This document shows positions 63,236 to 64,000 of a stretch of 64,000 bases of DNA, in pieces; the stretch's first letter is position 1, and the number at the start of each line of letters is the position of its first letter. A program made the translations under genes and the position numbers. A model generated the notes under the pieces. The model saw nothing but the letters and a program-made list of their open reading frames with translations, did no database searches and had not been told where the DNA came from. The stretch lies in assembly GCA_009684515.1 (NCBI GenBank), contig WKKS01000012.1, positions 29,584 to 93,583 of the forward strand. The letters are read 5' to 3'. Source of the DNA: Geobacter sp. (GTDB lineage: Bacteria; Desulfobacterota; Desulfuromonadia; Geobacterales; Pseudopelobacteraceae).

Positions 63236-63694
63236 ATGCAGAACGGATTTGAAAAAAAAGTCACAATACTGATTGCCGAGGATGATGATGGGCATGCGAT
63301 GCTCATCGAGGAAAACCTGAGGGATTCCGGTCTGAAAAATGTGATTATCCGTTTCAAGGATGGACAGGAGGTGTTGGATTTTCTTTTCGCCGGTCCGTCA
63401 AAAACAGCACCTCGTCGAGCGCCGGGAGGCGCTTACGTGTTGCTGCTGGATATTCGCATGCCTAAAGTTGACGGTGTTGAGGTGCTCAGGCAGCTGAAAC
63501 AGAGTCCGGAGCTTGGGGGCATGCCGGTTATCATGTTGACAACAACCGATGATCCGCAGGAAATCCAAAGCTGTTACACGCTGGGATGCAGCTGTTACAT
63601 CACCAAGCCGATTGATTATCAAAAATTCTCAGAGGTACTCACCAGGCTCGGTCTGTTTTTGCTCGTGGTGCAGGTGCCGTGTATTGATGGGTAG
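63236..63694 (+). CDS. Rcp1-like single-domain response regulator
   Basis: 152 residues from ATG 63236 (AGGGAG upstream). Receiver motifs: IAEDDDGHAMLIEENL, phospho-acceptor Asp in LLLDIRMPKVDGVEVL, Thr switch in VIMLTTTDDP, and Lys in YITKPIDYQKF. The FKDGQEVLDFLF and spaced insert are typical of Rcp1 partners of histidine kinases. It lies 15 bp after the kinase gene, so the two almost certainly form a pair. It has no output domain. Confidence 0.92.
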   Translation: MQNGFEKKVTILIAEDDDGHAMLIEENLRDSGLKNVIIRFKDGQEVLDFLFAGPSKTAPRRAPGGAYVLLLDIRMPKVDGVEVLRQLKQSPELGGMPVIMLTTTDDPQEIQSCYTLGCSCYITKPIDYQKFSEVLTRLGLFLLVVQVPCIDG

Positions 63695-63924
63695 CTTGTT
63701 TAAAACAAAGGCAGATATGTAAAATGGTATGACAGCTTTTGAATTATCCTAAATATTATACCCATGCAAAATATGGCTTGCATTTTACAGAGCTATTGTG
63801 TAGACAATCAAAAATAACATCGTCTAAAATCAAGCGGTTTTGATACCATGATCTGCCGGTATTATTTTCTCCATCACCCAATGTTTGTGTGATGGAATTT
63901 TAGTTTGAGTAAAAAGGTGCTCGC
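63695..63924. other. 230-bp intergenic region
   Basis: AT-rich. It contains TAGAC...GTCTA (about 63802-63833) and CCATCAC...GTGATGG (63871-63895) inverted repeats. No ORF, RNA gene or clear terminator could be identified. Confidence 0.5.
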
Positions 63925-64000
63925 GTGAAAAAGAAAAAGATGATCATCTCTTCTGAGACGATGGACGTGGACTTCGTACGCAAGGTCGAAGCGCTGTCCG
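63925..64000 (+). CDS. start of an unidentified gene, truncated by the window edge
   Basis: A GTG (63925) or ATG (63940) opens a frame that runs to the edge: about 25 residues (KKKKMIISSETMDVDFVRKV and onward). AAGGTG lies just before the GTG. The sequence is too short to assign. The SSETMDVDFVRKVEALS look recalls the N-terminus of HdrC-like 4Fe-4S proteins, but no cysteine is in view and this is a guess. Confidence 0.4.
   Translation, partial: MKKKKMIISSETMDVDFVRKVEALS

Noticed and set aside
1..64000. CRISPR array, prophage, insertion sequence or integron
   Set aside because: No regularly spaced repeats, transposase, integrase or phage structural genes were seen; the only mobile-like signals are the REP-like element and two toxin-antitoxin pairs.

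Overview
The window looks like chromosomal DNA of a Geobacter/Pelobacter-type bacterium (Desulfuromonadia). This is inferred from the gene set: a B12-dependent methylmalonyl-CoA mutase subunit with MeaB, a riboswitch-controlled cobalt importer, CxxCH and b5-type haem proteins, a DUF512 radical SAM protein, many two-component genes, and a polyunsaturated-lipid synthase next to olefin genes. No search could be run, so genus and species are not claimed. Coding density is high, GC is moderate, and there is no prophage, rRNA or CRISPR array.

Layout. 1-10.7 kb: housekeeping and envelope genes (AI-2E permease, DUF512 radical SAM protein, a c-haem/CopD/b5 fusion, MscS channel, PanE, threonine aldolase, L,D-transpeptidase, HemB, OmpA-like protein). 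10.3-16.4 kb, minus strand: two poorly known proteins, the RNase P RNA, a zinc-ribbon coiled-coil protein with a Nif3-like partner, tRNA-Ile(CAU), an EfpL/YeiP-type elongation factor, QueF, a LarA-like protein and a YtxH protein. 16.5-21.9 kb: a signalling operon (small HDOD-partner protein, HDOD protein, hybrid kinase, FapA/DUF342 protein, receiver). 22-25 kb: a large NAD-glutamate dehydrogenase. 25.2-30.4 kb: cobalamin functions, namely CobO, a mutase B12-binding subunit, then a cobalamin riboswitch followed by cbiMNQO with translationally coupled hldD. 30.4-38.5 kb: HicAB, an orphan 720-residue protein, MeaB, a DUF948/YtxH pair, a YihY protein, a MltD-like transglycosylase and a TPR-like membrane protein.

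The striking region is 38.56-59.69 kb. One minus-strand array reads pfaD, pfaA, pfaC (with a fused acyltransferase), oleA, oleB, [phnA-like gene, antitoxin, toxin], oleC, oleD and an Sfp-type phosphopantetheinyl transferase. The Pfa proteins are an iterative polyunsaturated fatty acyl synthase. OleABCD joins two acyl chains head to head and removes one carboxyl to give a long internal alkene. The transferase would prime the two tandem ACPs of PfaA. The arrangement reads as a self-contained assembly line for a long polyunsaturated hydrocarbon, similar in type to the hentriacontanonaene known from Shewanella, although the exact product cannot be read from sequence.

After this array come a divergent/intergenic segment, a small outer-membrane barrel protein, a PAS histidine kinase with an Rcp1-like receiver, and the first codons of another gene at the window edge.
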